A DNA stretch of 9,794 bases from Pseudanabaenaceae cyanobacterium MP8IB2.15 (GCA_030248825.1 JARCMB010000455.1:1-9794); one strand, 5' to 3'; positions 1-5,422 are shown, counted from the stretch's first letter. Program-made: numbers and translations. The notes: generated from the sequence alone by a model not told the origin.

Positions 1-60
1 GATTGAGGTTGCGATCTCCCACTCCAACGCTTCAGTGTAAATGCGCCGAATCTTTGTTCG

Positions 61-402
61 TCAGGCAGCTAGGCTGTCTGTGCTGAGCGGAACCCAATCT
101 CCACTTGTGGTTAATCCTAAAAACATCGGCTCTTGCGATCGAATTGATTCACCTGTCAGGGCACAATGCTCATTTCTTTGGGCGATCGCGGTGACACTGG
201 CTCTAATTTGTTCGCGAGAAACCATATTCTTGTTGCGTAAAGTCTGGCGATTATCAACGTAATCCCATAACACCCCCCGAATCAGGGCTTGATAGCCCTG
301 CCCACCCGACAACTCTTTGAGCTTCTCCTTTAAATCCCGTTCGAGGCGAATGCTGGTTACTTCCATTTCTGTGGTGGCGGGCATTTGGTGTAGTGTATGC
401 AT
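61..402 (-). CDS. Ribbon-helix-helix domain protein, cyanobacterial family
   Basis: Predicted 113-residue small DNA-binding protein. Residues 14-20 (EVTSIRL) look like the DNA-contacting beta strand of a ribbon-helix-helix fold, followed by a charged helix (about 21-31) and a second helix (about 36-51, ending LIRGVLWDYV). The C-terminal half (80-106) carries a CALTGE..I..EPM.LGLTTSGD.VPLS stretch that I recall from a widespread uncharacterised cyanobacterial family; its role is unknown. The ATG at 402 is chosen because GGGAG lies 7 bases upstream on the minus strand; ATGs at 384 and 366 would still keep the RHH domain. A promoter with a palindrome over its -10 box lies at 445-481, so autoregulation is an inference typical of RHH proteins. 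The gene ends 60 bases from the window edge, so its downstream partner, if any, is not visible. RHH proteins are often antitoxins, but no toxin gene is seen here. Confidence 0.85.
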   Translation of the reverse strand: MHTLHQMPATTEMEVTSIRLERDLKEKLKELSGGQGYQALIRGVLWDYVDNRQTLRNKNMVSREQIRASVTAIAQRNEHCALTGESIRSQEPMFLGLTTSGDWVPLSTDSLAA

Positions 403-444
403 GATTTTCTCCCTAGTAGTTTACAAATTCATCTATCCATGTTT

Positions 445-481
445 ATACTACAAGTGTAGTATGACTATCTAAACAATTCAA
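445..481 (-). promoter_or_regulatory. Promoter with palindromic operator for the RHH gene
   Basis: Reading the minus strand, TTGAAT (476-481) is a -35-like box and TACACT (453-458) a -10-like box, 17 bases apart. A perfect 7-bp inverted repeat, ATACTAC-AAGT-GTAGTAT (445-462 on the plus strand), covers the -10 box. This is the arrangement expected for autorepression by the downstream RHH protein. The sequence ATACTACA at this -10 recurs at the tRNA-array promoter near 1649. Confidence 0.55.
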
Positions 482-1130
482 ACCTTTCCATGAAATTACT
501 TTTCTCCACAGGTCAGCATCAGATCGGATTTTCCCAGCTTTGGCAACAAGCCATGCTGTTGGGGATATCTATGTCTGCTTGCGAGTCTGCTTGCGGCTAT
601 GGAGATTTAGTTCAAGGCTTGCGCGGATCGATCATGCCCAGATTAATCCTGACCACAGATTCAGCCATAGATTTCGGCAAAACATCGGCCAACAGCCTCC
701 GTAGATTTACCAATGCTTTAACGAGCCAAATTATTAGTGCCCCAGTAAAACCAGAGCTAAATCAATCACGATATCGATCGAGTGGGAGGTACAGGCAAAT
801 CGCCGTACTGACATAACGAATAGACCTAACTAAGTCTTTCGCCCCGCTCTCTAGATTAGAAGGCGGGGTATTTTTTTGAGAAATAGATAGATTTAGTGAA
901 TAGACAAATAGATGAGGAGAAAGTGATGTACGCAACCCAATATGAACCCGAAGTGCTGAGGCAAACATGATTTTACATGCCCAACCCAGAGCCCCAATCC
1001 ATCCCACAGTTGCTTTTGCTGAGCAATTTTGGCGCGAACAACAACTTAAGGAGTAGGGAAAAGGGAGTGGATAACTAGCCTGAACTCTGCTCCCCAACTC
1101 CGAAACAATCTATCAGGAAATCCCACCGTC
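482..1130. other. Gene-poor stretch with an isolated terminator and doubtful small ORFs
   Basis: No convincing gene is present. A plus-strand open frame of 108 codons (490-816) starts with ATG but has no ribosome binding site, few acidic residues and no family I recognise; it contains an 11-bp tandem repeat (GTCTGCTTGCG at 573-583 and 585-595). It ends 25 bases before a strong terminator (842-877), so it could be the tail of a decayed gene. Further on, a 14-codon ORF (926-970) has an excellent GAGGAG site at 914-919 and overlaps by ATGA a 29-codon ORF (967-1056). The frame on the minus strand at 762-1097 runs through the terminator and looks spurious. G-rich heptamer-like text (1050-1070) partly inverted at 1089-1102 resembles dispersed cyanobacterial repeats. 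Confidence 0.5.
842..877 (+). terminator. Strong intrinsic terminator
   Basis: CCCCGCT (842-848) pairs with GGCGGGG (862-868); after one mismatch TCTA (850-853) pairs with TAGA (857-860) around a GAT loop. The hairpin is followed by TATTTTTTT (869-877). It faces the plus strand, but no convincing plus-strand gene lies upstream. Confidence 0.8.
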
Positions 1131-1517
1131 ATGCTTAAACTTACTTACACTGAAGCTGGATTGCATTTAGAGAAATTGAGCATCTCTTTAGAAGAGTTTG
1201 TCACAAACCGTGTGTTGCTCAGTTTGCGTTCTGGCTTACCAATCCACATCGAAACCAGCCGCGCTGCGTTTTTGTTACCTGCGGATGCTGCCGAATTGAC
1301 TTTATTAGAGTCGGCGATGCGTCATCATCATTCTTGCTCGATTACTCTAGAGCGGGTCGATCGAAAATATGTTGAGGTTAGCTTTAGTGGAACTTGGATG
1401 ACATTCGATCGATGTGCCGAGGAAGGAACTCTAGTCGTGGCTTTAAGCGATCGAACTGAGTTCTATCTCTTCAAACTCTGGCAACAGAGCGAGTCTACCT
1501 TGACTTTCTCTGCTTAG
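1131..1517 (+). CDS. Conserved cyanobacterial hypothetical protein (Alr0857-like)
   Basis: A 128-residue soluble protein of unknown function. It has no signal peptide or membrane segment. The opening MLKLTYTEAGLHLEKL, the internal AAFLLPADAAELTLLE (about 45-60), the GTWM segment near 87-90 and the closing DRTEFYLFKLWQ (107-118) match my recollection of a small protein family conserved across cyanobacteria and named after Anabaena Alr0857; I cannot run a search to confirm the name. The ATG at 1131 gives the full family-like N terminus; AGGAAA at 1113-1118 is a weakly placed ribosome binding site. It appears to be monocistronic: a long stem-loop follows at 1531-1564 and the tRNA array has its own promoter. 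No active-site motif is evident. Confidence 0.85.
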   Translation: MLKLTYTEAGLHLEKLSISLEEFVTNRVLLSLRSGLPIHIETSRAAFLLPADAAELTLLESAMRHHHSCSITLERVDRKYVEVSFSGTWMTFDRCAEEGTLVVALSDRTEFYLFKLWQQSESTLTFSA

Positions 1518-1530
1518 GTAAAGCGGTCTC

Positions 1531-1564
1531 GCCTAGTTGTAATACACCTGTAACACAGCTAGGC
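1531..1564 (+). terminator. Stem-loop after the Alr0857-like gene
   Basis: GCCTAGTTGT (1531-1540) pairs with ACAGCTAGGC (1555-1564) over 10 bp with one G-U pair, and TACA/TGTA inside the loop could extend it. It sits 13 bases after the stop codon. There is no U-tract, so it may stabilise the 3' end instead of terminating transcription by itself. Confidence 0.45.
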
Positions 1565-1628
1565 GATCGCCCAACCCCTCTCTCAAATGCATTTCCAGAA
1601 CACTCAGAAAATAATTTTGAGATACCGC

Positions 1629-1658
1629 TTGACAAGTATGTAGCACGTATACTACATT
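1629..1658 (+). promoter_or_regulatory. Promoter of the tRNA array, with an overlapping palindrome
   Basis: A consensus TTGACA -35 box (1629-1634) is followed after 18 bases by TACATT (1653-1658) as the -10. TGTAG (1639-1643) and CTACA (1652-1656) form an inverted repeat that overlaps the -10 box, suggesting a repressor site. The closest plus-strand genes downstream are the tRNAs from 1742, giving a leader of roughly 75 bases. Confidence 0.6.
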
Positions 1659-1687
1659 AATGTTACAAGGTAATTACAAATGCCTCT

Positions 1688-1707
1688 GAACCTTGAAAAC
1701 TAAATAG
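1688..1707 (+). promoter_or_regulatory. rRNA-spacer-like leader motif upstream of the tRNA array
   Basis: The 20 bases GAACCTTGAAAACTAAATAG closely resemble the TTGAAAACTxxATA motif found in the 16S-23S spacer/leader regions of bacterial rRNA operons. No rRNA gene is present. In the array transcript it could act in antitermination or processing, or it may mark an origin from an rRNA operon. The role is an inference. Confidence 0.4.
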
Positions 1708-1741
1708 TTGCCACAAAAAATCAAATCTTAAAAGTTTGGAT

Positions 1742-1817
1742 GGGGGTGTAGCTTAGCGGTAAAAGCAATCGCCTGTCGAGCGAAAGATCGGGAGTTCAAA
1801 TCTCCTCATCCCCGCCA
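1742..1817 (+). tRNA. tRNA-Asp (GTC), CCA encoded
   Basis: Full cloverleaf. The acceptor GGGGGTG (1742-1748) pairs with CATCCCC (1807-1813) with one G-U; the D stem is GCTT/AAGC; the anticodon loop CTGTCGA (1773-1779) gives GTC at 1775-1777; the T arm is GGGAG-TTCAAAT-CTCCT. The discriminator G (1814) is the usual base for tRNA-Asp and CCA is encoded (1815-1817). The top pair of the anticodon stem is an A-A mismatch. It is the first gene of a four-tRNA array. Encoded CCA is not the norm for cyanobacterial chromosomal tRNAs, which may indicate horizontal origin. Confidence 0.9.
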
Positions 1818-1830
1818 TCAATTGGGATAT

Positions 1831-1906
1831 CGCAGCGTAGCATAACGGTTAATGCGCTTGGCTCATAACCAAGAAGATACGGGTTCAATTCCCGTCGCTG
1901 CCACCA
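1831..1906 (+). tRNA. tRNA with CAT anticodon (Met or Ile2), CCA encoded
   Basis: The D stem is GCAT/ATGC, the anticodon stem CTTGG/CCAAG is perfect, the loop CTCATAA has CAT at 1864-1866, and the T arm is ACGGG-TTCAATT-CCCGT. The acceptor pairs at positions 2-7 (GCAGCG with CGCTGC), but position 1 is C facing C72. Lack of a 1-72 pair is an initiator-like trait, yet the three G-C pairs of the initiator anticodon stem are absent, so an elongator Met tRNA or a lysidine-modified Ile2 tRNA is more likely. Discriminator A and CCA (1904-1906) are encoded. Confidence 0.85.
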
Positions 1907-1917
1907 ATCAACTTAAT

Positions 1918-1989
1918 GCCTTGTAGCGCAGTGGTAGTAGCAGTCGCCTGTTAAGCGAACGGTCGTAGGTTCAAATCCTGGTGGAGGCG
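1918..1989 (+). tRNA. Degenerate tRNA-Asn (GTT), possibly a pseudo-tRNA
   Basis: A recognisable but damaged cloverleaf. The anticodon loop CTGTTAA has GTT at 1950-1952; the T loop TTCAAAT and variable region GGTC are typical. Defects: the acceptor has only five good pairs (GCCTT with GGAGGC), with G-G and T-T oppositions next to the body; only the outer half of the D stem (GC/GC) pairs; the anticodon stem has a G-A top pair; the T stem has a G-G and a T-G. The discriminator is G and no CCA follows. It lies 11 bases after the previous tRNA and 2 bases before the next. Loss of function is likely but unproven. Confidence 0.65.
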
Positions 1990-1991
1990 TT

Positions 1992-2064
1992 GGGTCTGTA
2001 GTTCTAATGGGAGAATGCTTCTCTTGCAAAGAAGAGGTTGTGGGTTCAAATCCCACCAGATCCA
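1992..2064 (+). tRNA. tRNA-Ala (TGC)
   Basis: The acceptor GGGTCTG (1992-1998) pairs with CAGATCC (2057-2063). The third pair is G3-T70, the classic G3:U70 identity element for alanyl-tRNA synthetase. The anticodon stem CTTCT/AGAAG is perfect, the loop CTTGCAA gives TGC at 2025-2027, and the T arm is GTGGG-TTCAAAT-CCCAC. The D stem GTTC/GAAT is weaker, with one G-T. Discriminator A at 2064; CCA is not encoded, unlike the first two genes of the array. It reads as functional. Confidence 0.9.
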
Positions 2065-2086
2065 TAAATCTCGCCTGAGTCATGTT

Positions 2087-2109
2087 CCTCTTTCTTACGA
2101 AGAGAGAGG
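2087..2109. terminator. Hairpin between the tRNA array and the convergent gene
   Basis: CCTCTTTC (2087-2094) pairs with GAGAGAGG (2102-2109) over 8 bp including one T-G, with a 7-base loop. It lies between two convergent transcription units and may end both. The T-rich tail on the plus strand (TTATTT) is short, so this is a moderate call. Confidence 0.5.
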
Positions 2110-2370
2110 TTATTTAGACTCTTCCTGTTGCTGTTGCTGAAGTCGCTTTAACAAGAAGTAACCTGAACCTTTAATCGACTCTACTAATCCCTCTGGAGTC
2201 GGTAATTTTTTCTCTTCAGCAACAGCTTTAGCAAGTGCTACCTTAATTTCCTCATAGGTGAGATCTTTGGAAAGAAAGTCATGCCAAATACCCATCACAT
2301 AACCAGAAAGAGGACGCTGGTAGTATTCAAAGAAATAGGTTATCTCTGTCTCAAAAGTGTCAAAACTCAT
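2110..2370 (-). CDS. Small protein resembling phage replication-type proteins
   Basis: An 86-residue protein that I do not recognise by name. Its N-terminal part is aromatic (FFEYYQRPLSGYV). A helical segment follows (W29HDFLSKDLTYEEIKVALAKAV), then KKLPTPEGLVESIKG (about 54-68) and a glutamine-rich tail (LQQQQQEE). The pattern YxR.L-W..L.DLT.EEI..AL..A....K.LPTPE.L.E.I is reminiscent of small phage replisome-organiser or helicase-loader proteins; this is pattern recognition, not a verified homology. The ATG at 2370 opens a frame with an upstream TATAAT (2409-2414 on the minus strand) about 39 bases away. The gene converges on the tRNA array and follows rbfA on the same strand after a 137-base gap containing a structured element. 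No membrane segment or signal peptide. Confidence 0.7.
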   Translation of the reverse strand: MSFDTFETEITYFFEYYQRPLSGYVMGIWHDFLSKDLTYEEIKVALAKAVAEEKKLPTPEGLVESIKGSGYFLLKRLQQQQQEESK

Positions 2371-2408
2371 TATTTCTATAGCTTACCGCGATTAATTTAA
2401 CTGTCGTG

Positions 2409-2414
2409 ATTATA
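2409..2414 (-). promoter_or_regulatory. TATAAT -10 box upstream of the small phage-like gene
   Basis: A perfect TATAAT on the minus strand, 39 bases before the ATG at 2370. No clear -35 box is seen at the expected distance. Confidence 0.35.
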
Positions 2415-2430
2415 GTACTCCTTTCCATTT

Positions 2431-2510
2431 CCACTAGAGGCGGAAATAGTGACGCACTGTGCCGATAACGCAGGTGTAGCAGGGGCAGTACCTGCCTAGT
2501 GGATTTTTTA
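2431..2510. repeat. Structured inverted-repeat element downstream of rbfA
   Basis: CCACTAG (2431-2437) and CTAGTGG (2496-2502) form a closing stem. Inside lie one arm with GGC/GCC (2439-2441, 2461-2463) topped by AGTG-ACG-CACT (2448-2458), and a second arm GCAGGT/ACCTGC (2470-2475, 2490-2495). This would fold as a three-way junction. A T6 run (2504-2509) follows on the plus strand, so it is terminator-like there, while rbfA reads the opposite way. Confidence 0.5.
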
Positions 2511-2942
2511 TCTATCGAGGGGTTCGAGATTATCAACATTAACAAGCTCTTCCGTATCAACAAGCTCTTCCGTCGATTCTTTCTCAACTCGTTCTTGGCT
2601 AAGCTGATTTAGTAGCGACAAAATTGACACACTGCGCTCAAACGATCGATCTTCATGAAACACAACTTCTGGGGTTCGACGTAACGATAGCCTTTGACCA
2701 ATCTCGCGTCTGATATAGCCAGTAGCAGCAGCTAAGCCTTCCATCGTCTCAGCTCTGGCTTCGTCAGTGCCGTAAATGCTAACGAAAATCTTGGCGTGTT
2801 GTAAATCTCCCGAAATTACAACTTCGGTGACGCTAACCATGCCAGCACCAACACGATCGTCTTTGATTTCTTGCAATAACATATGGCTGACTTCTCGCTT
2901 CACCATTTCCGCGACGCGAGCCACTCTACGACCAGTTGCCAT
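2508..2942 (-). CDS. rbfA: 30S ribosome-binding factor RbfA
   Basis: RbfA binds the free 30S subunit and helps maturation of the 5' end of 16S rRNA; it is important for cold growth. The 144-residue product starts with the family-typical RRVARVAEMVKREVSHMLLQEIKDDRV. The single KH-like domain follows: VSVTEVVISGDLQHAKIFVSIYG (37-58), then RREIGQRLSLRRTPEVVFHEDRSFERSVSILSLL (78-111). The length is normal for cyanobacteria, with an acidic C-terminal tail (about 117-144) containing an in-frame duplication, STEELV-DTEELV. The ATG at 2942 is preceded by a good GAGGT site. The DUF751 gene ends 42 bases upstream on the same strand, so the two are probably co-transcribed, a neighbour pairing I recall from other cyanobacteria. 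Confidence 0.96.
   Translation of the reverse strand: MATGRRVARVAEMVKREVSHMLLQEIKDDRVGAGMVSVTEVVISGDLQHAKIFVSIYGTDEARAETMEGLAAATGYIRREIGQRLSLRRTPEVVFHEDRSFERSVSILSLLNQLSQERVEKESTEELVDTEELVNVDNLEPLDR
2541..2573. repeat. 18-nt period direct repeat inside rbfA
   Basis: AACAAGCTCTTCCGT occurs at 2541-2555 and again at 2559-2573. The period of 18 bases keeps frame and doubles six residues (TEELV plus D/N) in the acidic tail of RbfA. It looks like a recent slippage or duplication. Confidence 0.85.
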
Positions 2943-2984
2943 AATTCTTTACCTCGTAATCAATTGAAATTTCTAGTGAGTTTT

Positions 2985-3188
2985 TTAGACTGACTCTAAC
3001 CCCAGCATAGCGCGCAACACTAGGGATAAACAGATAAAAGCACTGACAAAAGCCGAAATGAGGGCGATCGCGGTGGCAGGGCGTTTCAGAAAAGGGGCAA
3101 GTGGCTCTAGGGCAAAAGTAAACAGCCCGATTACGACTACAGCCAGAAATTTTGGGTACTGCCAAACATTCTTAAAAAAATCTTTCAT
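2985..3188 (-). CDS. DUF751 (Ycf33-like) small membrane protein
   Basis: A 67-residue protein, MKDFFKNVWQYPKFLAVVV at the start, with two predicted membrane segments (about 14-29 and 41-60) separated by a short PLAPFLKRP loop, and ending LRAMLGLESV. This matches the DUF751/Ycf33 family of cyanobacteria and plastids, whose exact function is not established; a thylakoid location is possible. The ATG at 3188 is preferred over a TTG at 3203, which would add MIIKP and has no family support. It is the first gene of the probable DUF751-rbfA operon and is divergent from tkt across an AT-rich region. Confidence 0.88.
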   Translation of the reverse strand: MKDFFKNVWQYPKFLAVVVIGLFTFALEPLAPFLKRPATAIALISAFVSAFICLSLVLRAMLGLESV

Positions 3189-3190
3189 AG

Positions 3191-3356
3191 GTTTAATTAT
3201 CAAATATCAACTACTAATTATCAATGATCGTTAGTAATTATGGGCTTAGACGCAAAATATCCAAGCCAATCGATTTATTCATGGCTGTTCTTTGTGCCAA
3301 GCTTGCGAGAGAATATAGCAAGTAACAAATCAGGTTCAACTCAGGTAAAAAAAATT
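3191..3356. promoter_or_regulatory. AT-rich divergent promoter region between DUF751 and tkt
   Basis: Three copies of TAATTAT lie at 3194, 3215 and 3235; the first two extend to TAATTATCAA. TACTAA (3212-3217) and TTAGTA (3231-3236) form an inverted repeat. No convincing -10/-35 pair is visible for either gene, but the sequence must carry both promoters. A frame upstream of the tkt ATG is open by chance (3240-3356). Confidence 0.4.
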
Positions 3357-5351
3357 ATGGTTGCTGTAACCCAAACTTTAGAACAACTCTGCATAAATTC
3401 AATTAGGTTTTTGTCCATCGACGCTGTAGAGAAAGCAAAGTCTGGACATCCTGGGTTGCCGATGGGCGCTGCACCAATGGCATTTGTGCTATGGGATCAG
3501 TTCTTAAAATTTAACCCTAAAAATCCTAAGTGGGTCGATCGAGATCGATTTGTATTGTCGGCAGGGCACGGCTGCATGTTGCAATATTCGATGCTGCACC
3601 TGACTGGTTATGATAGCGTTCCGATCGATCAAATTAAGCAATTTCGCCAATGGGGCAGTAAAACACCTGGTCACCCCGAAAACTTTGAAACTGAAGGTGT
3701 AGAAGTCACCACAGGACCACTCGGACAAGGCGTTGGTAATGCTGTTGGGTTGGCGATCGCCGAAGCCCATCTCGCTGCTAGATTTAATAAGCCTGGACAT
3801 AATATCGTCGATCACTACACCTATGTGATTTTGGGTGACGGCTGCAACATGGAAGGGATCGCTTCTGAAGCGGCTTCTCTAGCAGGACACCTCAAACTGG
3901 GCAAGCTGATCATGATGTATGACAGCAACAGTATTTCGATCGACGGCAGCACCGACCTCGCTTTCACCGAAGATGTGGGCAAGCGTTACGAAGCCTATGG
4001 CTGGCACGTTCTGTATGTGGCGGATGGCAATGAAGATTTAGATTCGATCGCCAAAGCACTTGCCGAAGCCAAAAAAGTTGCGGATAAACCAACTCTAATC
4101 GTTGTCACCACAGTGATCGGCTTCGGCTCACCCAAAAAAGCTGGTACGGCTGGTGTGCACGGTGCGGCTTTGGGTACAGATGAAGTTGCCGCAACTCGCG
4201 CTAACTTGGGTTGGGAATACGAACCATTTGTTGTGCCTGAAGATGCGATCGAGCGTTTTCGTCAAGCGATCGACAAAGGAGCAAAGGCTGAAGCAGAATG
4301 GAACGAACGGTTCGCTGCTTACGAAAAAGCCTATCCTACCGAGGCTGCTGAATTTAAGCGGATCATGGCAGGAGAACTACCTGAAGGTTGGCAAAAAGCG
4401 CTCGAACCTGTCACCCAAAAAGAAACCTCTACCCGTTTACTTTCTGAAGCTTGCTTAAATGCGCTTTCTCCAGTAATTCCAGAATTTCTTGGTGGATCGG
4501 CTGACCTTGCCCACTCCAACATGACCTATGTCAAAGGCGTTGCTGACTTCCAAGCAGGTTCTTACGAAGGTCGTAACTTCCGCTTTGGGGTGCGCGAACA
4601 TGCTATGGGCGCGATCATGAATGGCATGGCATTACATGGTGGTTTGATTCCTTACGGTGCAACATTCCTAGTGTTTGCTGATTACATGCGCGGCGCAATT
4701 CGCTTGTCGGCGTTGTCACAAGTTGGCGCGATTTACATCATGACCCATGACTCGATCATGCTAGGTGAAGATGGGCCGACTCACCAACCCGTCGAAACGA
4801 TCGCTTCGTTGCGCGTTATCCCCGATCTATTGGTGTTGCGTCCTGCTGATGCTAAAGAAACCGTGGGAAGCTATGAAGTCGCGATCTCCAACCGTAAGCG
4901 TCCATCGCTGTTGGCGTTTACTCGTCAGAACGTGAAGAATTTGGCTGGTACTTCGATCGAAGGCGTGAAAAAAGGCGGCTATGTCGTTGTTGATGCTGCC
5001 AATCCCGATCTGATTTTGATTGCCACTGGCTCAGAACTAGAACTCGCAACCAAAGCTGCCGAAACCCTCACGAGTGAAGGTAAAGCTGTGCGTGTTGTCT
5101 CCTTACCTTGCTGGGAATTGTTTGAAGAGCAGACTCAGGCATATCGCGACTCCGTTTTGCCTCCAAGCGTCAAAAAGCGGGTCTCAGTTGAAGCTGGATC
5201 GACATTCGGCTGGCACAAGTACGTCGGTACAGATGGCGCTGTAATCGGGATCGATACCTTTGGGGCTTCTGCACCTGGCCCAACCTGCTACGAGAAATTT
5301 GGCTTCACAGTCGAAAATGTCCTAGCTCATGCGCGTAAAGTCCTCGGTTAA
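3357..5351 (+). CDS. tkt: Transketolase
   Basis: Thiamine diphosphate (ThDP)- and Mg-dependent enzyme that moves two-carbon ketol units in the Calvin-Benson cycle and the pentose phosphate pathway; cytosolic. The 664-residue product has the normal length. Key residues by family comparison: H31 in KSGHPGLPMG, H71 in SAGHG, H105, the ThDP/Mg motif G160-DG with N191 in YDSNSISIDG, H268, the catalytic glutamate E414 in RFGVREHAMGA, and H464/H476 in MTHDSIMLGEDGPTHQP. The C-terminal domain ends IDTFGASAPGPTCYEKFGFT. All three domains are intact. The frame is open back to 3240, but cyanobacterial transketolases begin near MVAVTQTLEQLCINSIRF, so the ATG at 3357 (AGGT 10 bases upstream) is chosen. 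It probably forms a single-gene unit ended by the terminator at 5372. Confidence 0.97.
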   Translation: MVAVTQTLEQLCINSIRFLSIDAVEKAKSGHPGLPMGAAPMAFVLWDQFLKFNPKNPKWVDRDRFVLSAGHGCMLQYSMLHLTGYDSVPIDQIKQFRQWGSKTPGHPENFETEGVEVTTGPLGQGVGNAVGLAIAEAHLAARFNKPGHNIVDHYTYVILGDGCNMEGIASEAASLAGHLKLGKLIMMYDSNSISIDGSTDLAFTEDVGKRYEAYGWHVLYVADGNEDLDSIAKALAEAKKVADKPTLIVVTTVIGFGSPKKAGTAGVHGAALGTDEVAATRANLGWEYEPFVVPEDAIERFRQAIDKGAKAEAEWNERFAAYEKAYPTEAAEFKRIMAGELPEGWQKALEPVTQKETSTRLLSEACLNALSPVIPEFLGGSADLAHSNMTYVKGVADFQAGSYEGRNFRFGVREHAMGAIMNGMALHGGLIPYGATFLVFADYMRGAIRLSALSQVGAIYIMTHDSIMLGEDGPTHQPVETIASLRVIPDLLVLRPADAKETVGSYEVAISNRKRPSLLAFTRQNVKNLAGTSIEGVKKGGYVVVDAANPDLILIATGSELELATKAAETLTSEGKAVRVVSLPCWELFEEQTQAYRDSVLPPSVKKRVSVEAGSTFGWHKYVGTDGAVIGIDTFGASAPGPTCYEKFGFTVENVLAHARKVLG

Positions 5352-5371
5352 TTCTGCTGAGCGATCATCGC

Positions 5372-5406
5372 AATCCCTCCTTGCTCAAGGGGGGATTTAT
5401 TATTTT
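5372..5406 (+). terminator. Intrinsic terminator after tkt
   Basis: AATCCCTCCTTG (5372-5383) pairs with CAAGGGGGGATT (5386-5397) over 12 bp with one T-G, although the two-base loop means the top pairs probably open. TATTATTTT follows. It ends 20 nt after the tkt stop codon begins its spacer and lies just upstream of the permease gene, so that gene needs its own start or read-through. Confidence 0.85.
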
Positions 5407-5422
5407 AGGGTAATAGAGCTAA

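Noticed and set aside
61..402. A toxin-antitoxin pair with the RHH protein as antitoxin
   Set aside because: No toxin-like gene is visible on either side within the window; only 60 bases remain beyond its stop codon.
762..1097. Minus-strand open frame of 111 codons
   Set aside because: It reads through the strong plus-strand terminator, has low-complexity composition and matches no family I know.
2360..2587. Minus-strand frame overlapping the rbfA 3' end
   Set aside because: It is an out-of-frame shadow of the rbfA tail and crosses the structured element.
3240..3356. N-terminal extension of transketolase by 39 residues
   Set aside because: The extension has no resemblance to family N termini, lies in the AT-rich divergent promoter region, and the ATG at 3357 matches the usual start.
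3504..4522. Several open frames inside transketolase on both strands
   Set aside because: All overlap an intact, well-conserved gene and show no independent start signals or families.
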